A stretch of 5,981 nucleotides of DNA, taken from positions 1-5,981 of the forward strand of contig JASHXN010000166.1 of the NCBI GenBank assembly GCA_030043505.1, given 5' to 3'. The stretch's first letter is position 1. Every line of letters begins with the position of its first letter. Positions 5,943 through 5,981 of the stretch are shown in pieces. This DNA is from Thermoplasmata archaeon (GTDB taxonomy: Archaea; Thermoplasmatota; Thermoplasmata; UBA184). The notes under the pieces are model-generated. The model saw only the letters and a program-made list of their open reading frames with translations, had not been told where the DNA came from and did no database searches. Position numbers and translations under genes: made by a program.

Positions 5943-5981
5943 TTACGCCTCCGACCCGGCGCCGGGCGCTCCGCCCCGCCG
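5943..5981 (-). CDS. Possible C-terminal end of an unidentified upstream gene (partial)
   Basis: Reading the minus strand inward from the window edge, one frame gives twelve codons, R-R-G-G-A-P-G-A-G-S-E-A, then TAA (complement of 5943-5945). Eleven of the twelve codons end in G or C. The stop lies 24 bases before the strong hairpin at 5891-5918, the expected spacing for a gene end. A Gly/Ala/Pro-rich tail with a terminal acidic residue is plausible for a flexible C terminus but identifies no family. The call rests mainly on the downstream terminator-like structure. Confidence 0.3.
   Translation of the reverse strand, partial: RRGGAPGAGSEA

Overview
The window is GC-rich, dense in GC-rich palindromes, and dominated by one very large minus-strand gene. 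That gene encodes a secreted, membrane-anchored protein of about 1810 residues with an N-terminal thermopsin-like (peptidase family A5) domain. Thermopsins are essentially archaeal (Sulfolobales and Thermoplasmata relatives). Fusions of such domains to repeats of the type V-T-F-T-E-T-G-L-P-S-G-T-x-W-Y-V-N are, to my knowledge, typical of Thermoplasmatota and related archaea. I therefore infer a high-GC, probably environmental, Thermoplasmatota-like archaeon. The lineage is an inference, not something the sequence proves.

Layout from left to right: (1) bases 3-191, plus strand, the C-terminal end of a rhodanese-like domain with its active-site loop C-R-S-G-G-R-S, cut by the window edge. (2) Bases 192-284, a short GC-rich spacer between two convergent genes, with two small inverted repeats. 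(3) Bases 285-5717, minus strand, the giant thermopsin-like protein. From N to C terminus it has a signal peptide, a Thr/Ser/Ala/Pro-rich linker, the thermopsin-like domain, a PEGA-like segment, a parallel beta-helix-like region, ten Ig/FN3-like repeats of about 80 residues, and one C-terminal transmembrane helix with a six-residue tail. (4) Bases 5718-5790, its leader and promoter: a Shine-Dalgarno sequence, a small hairpin and a TATA-like box. (5) Bases 5862-5981, a strong 12-bp hairpin followed by a pyrimidine tract (read on the minus strand). This looks like the terminator of a further minus-strand gene whose last codons may lie at 5943-5981.

The genes do not form an obvious pathway. The large protein reads as a self-contained surface machine: a predicted protease head, a beta-helix possibly involved in binding or folding, and a long repeat stalk rooted in the membrane. 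It has N-glycosylation sequons in register along the repeats, and all 18 cysteines fall in nine local pairs, as expected for an exported protein with disulfides. The rhodanese is a convergent neighbour with no visible functional link. I see no RNA gene, CRISPR array, insertion sequence or integrase.
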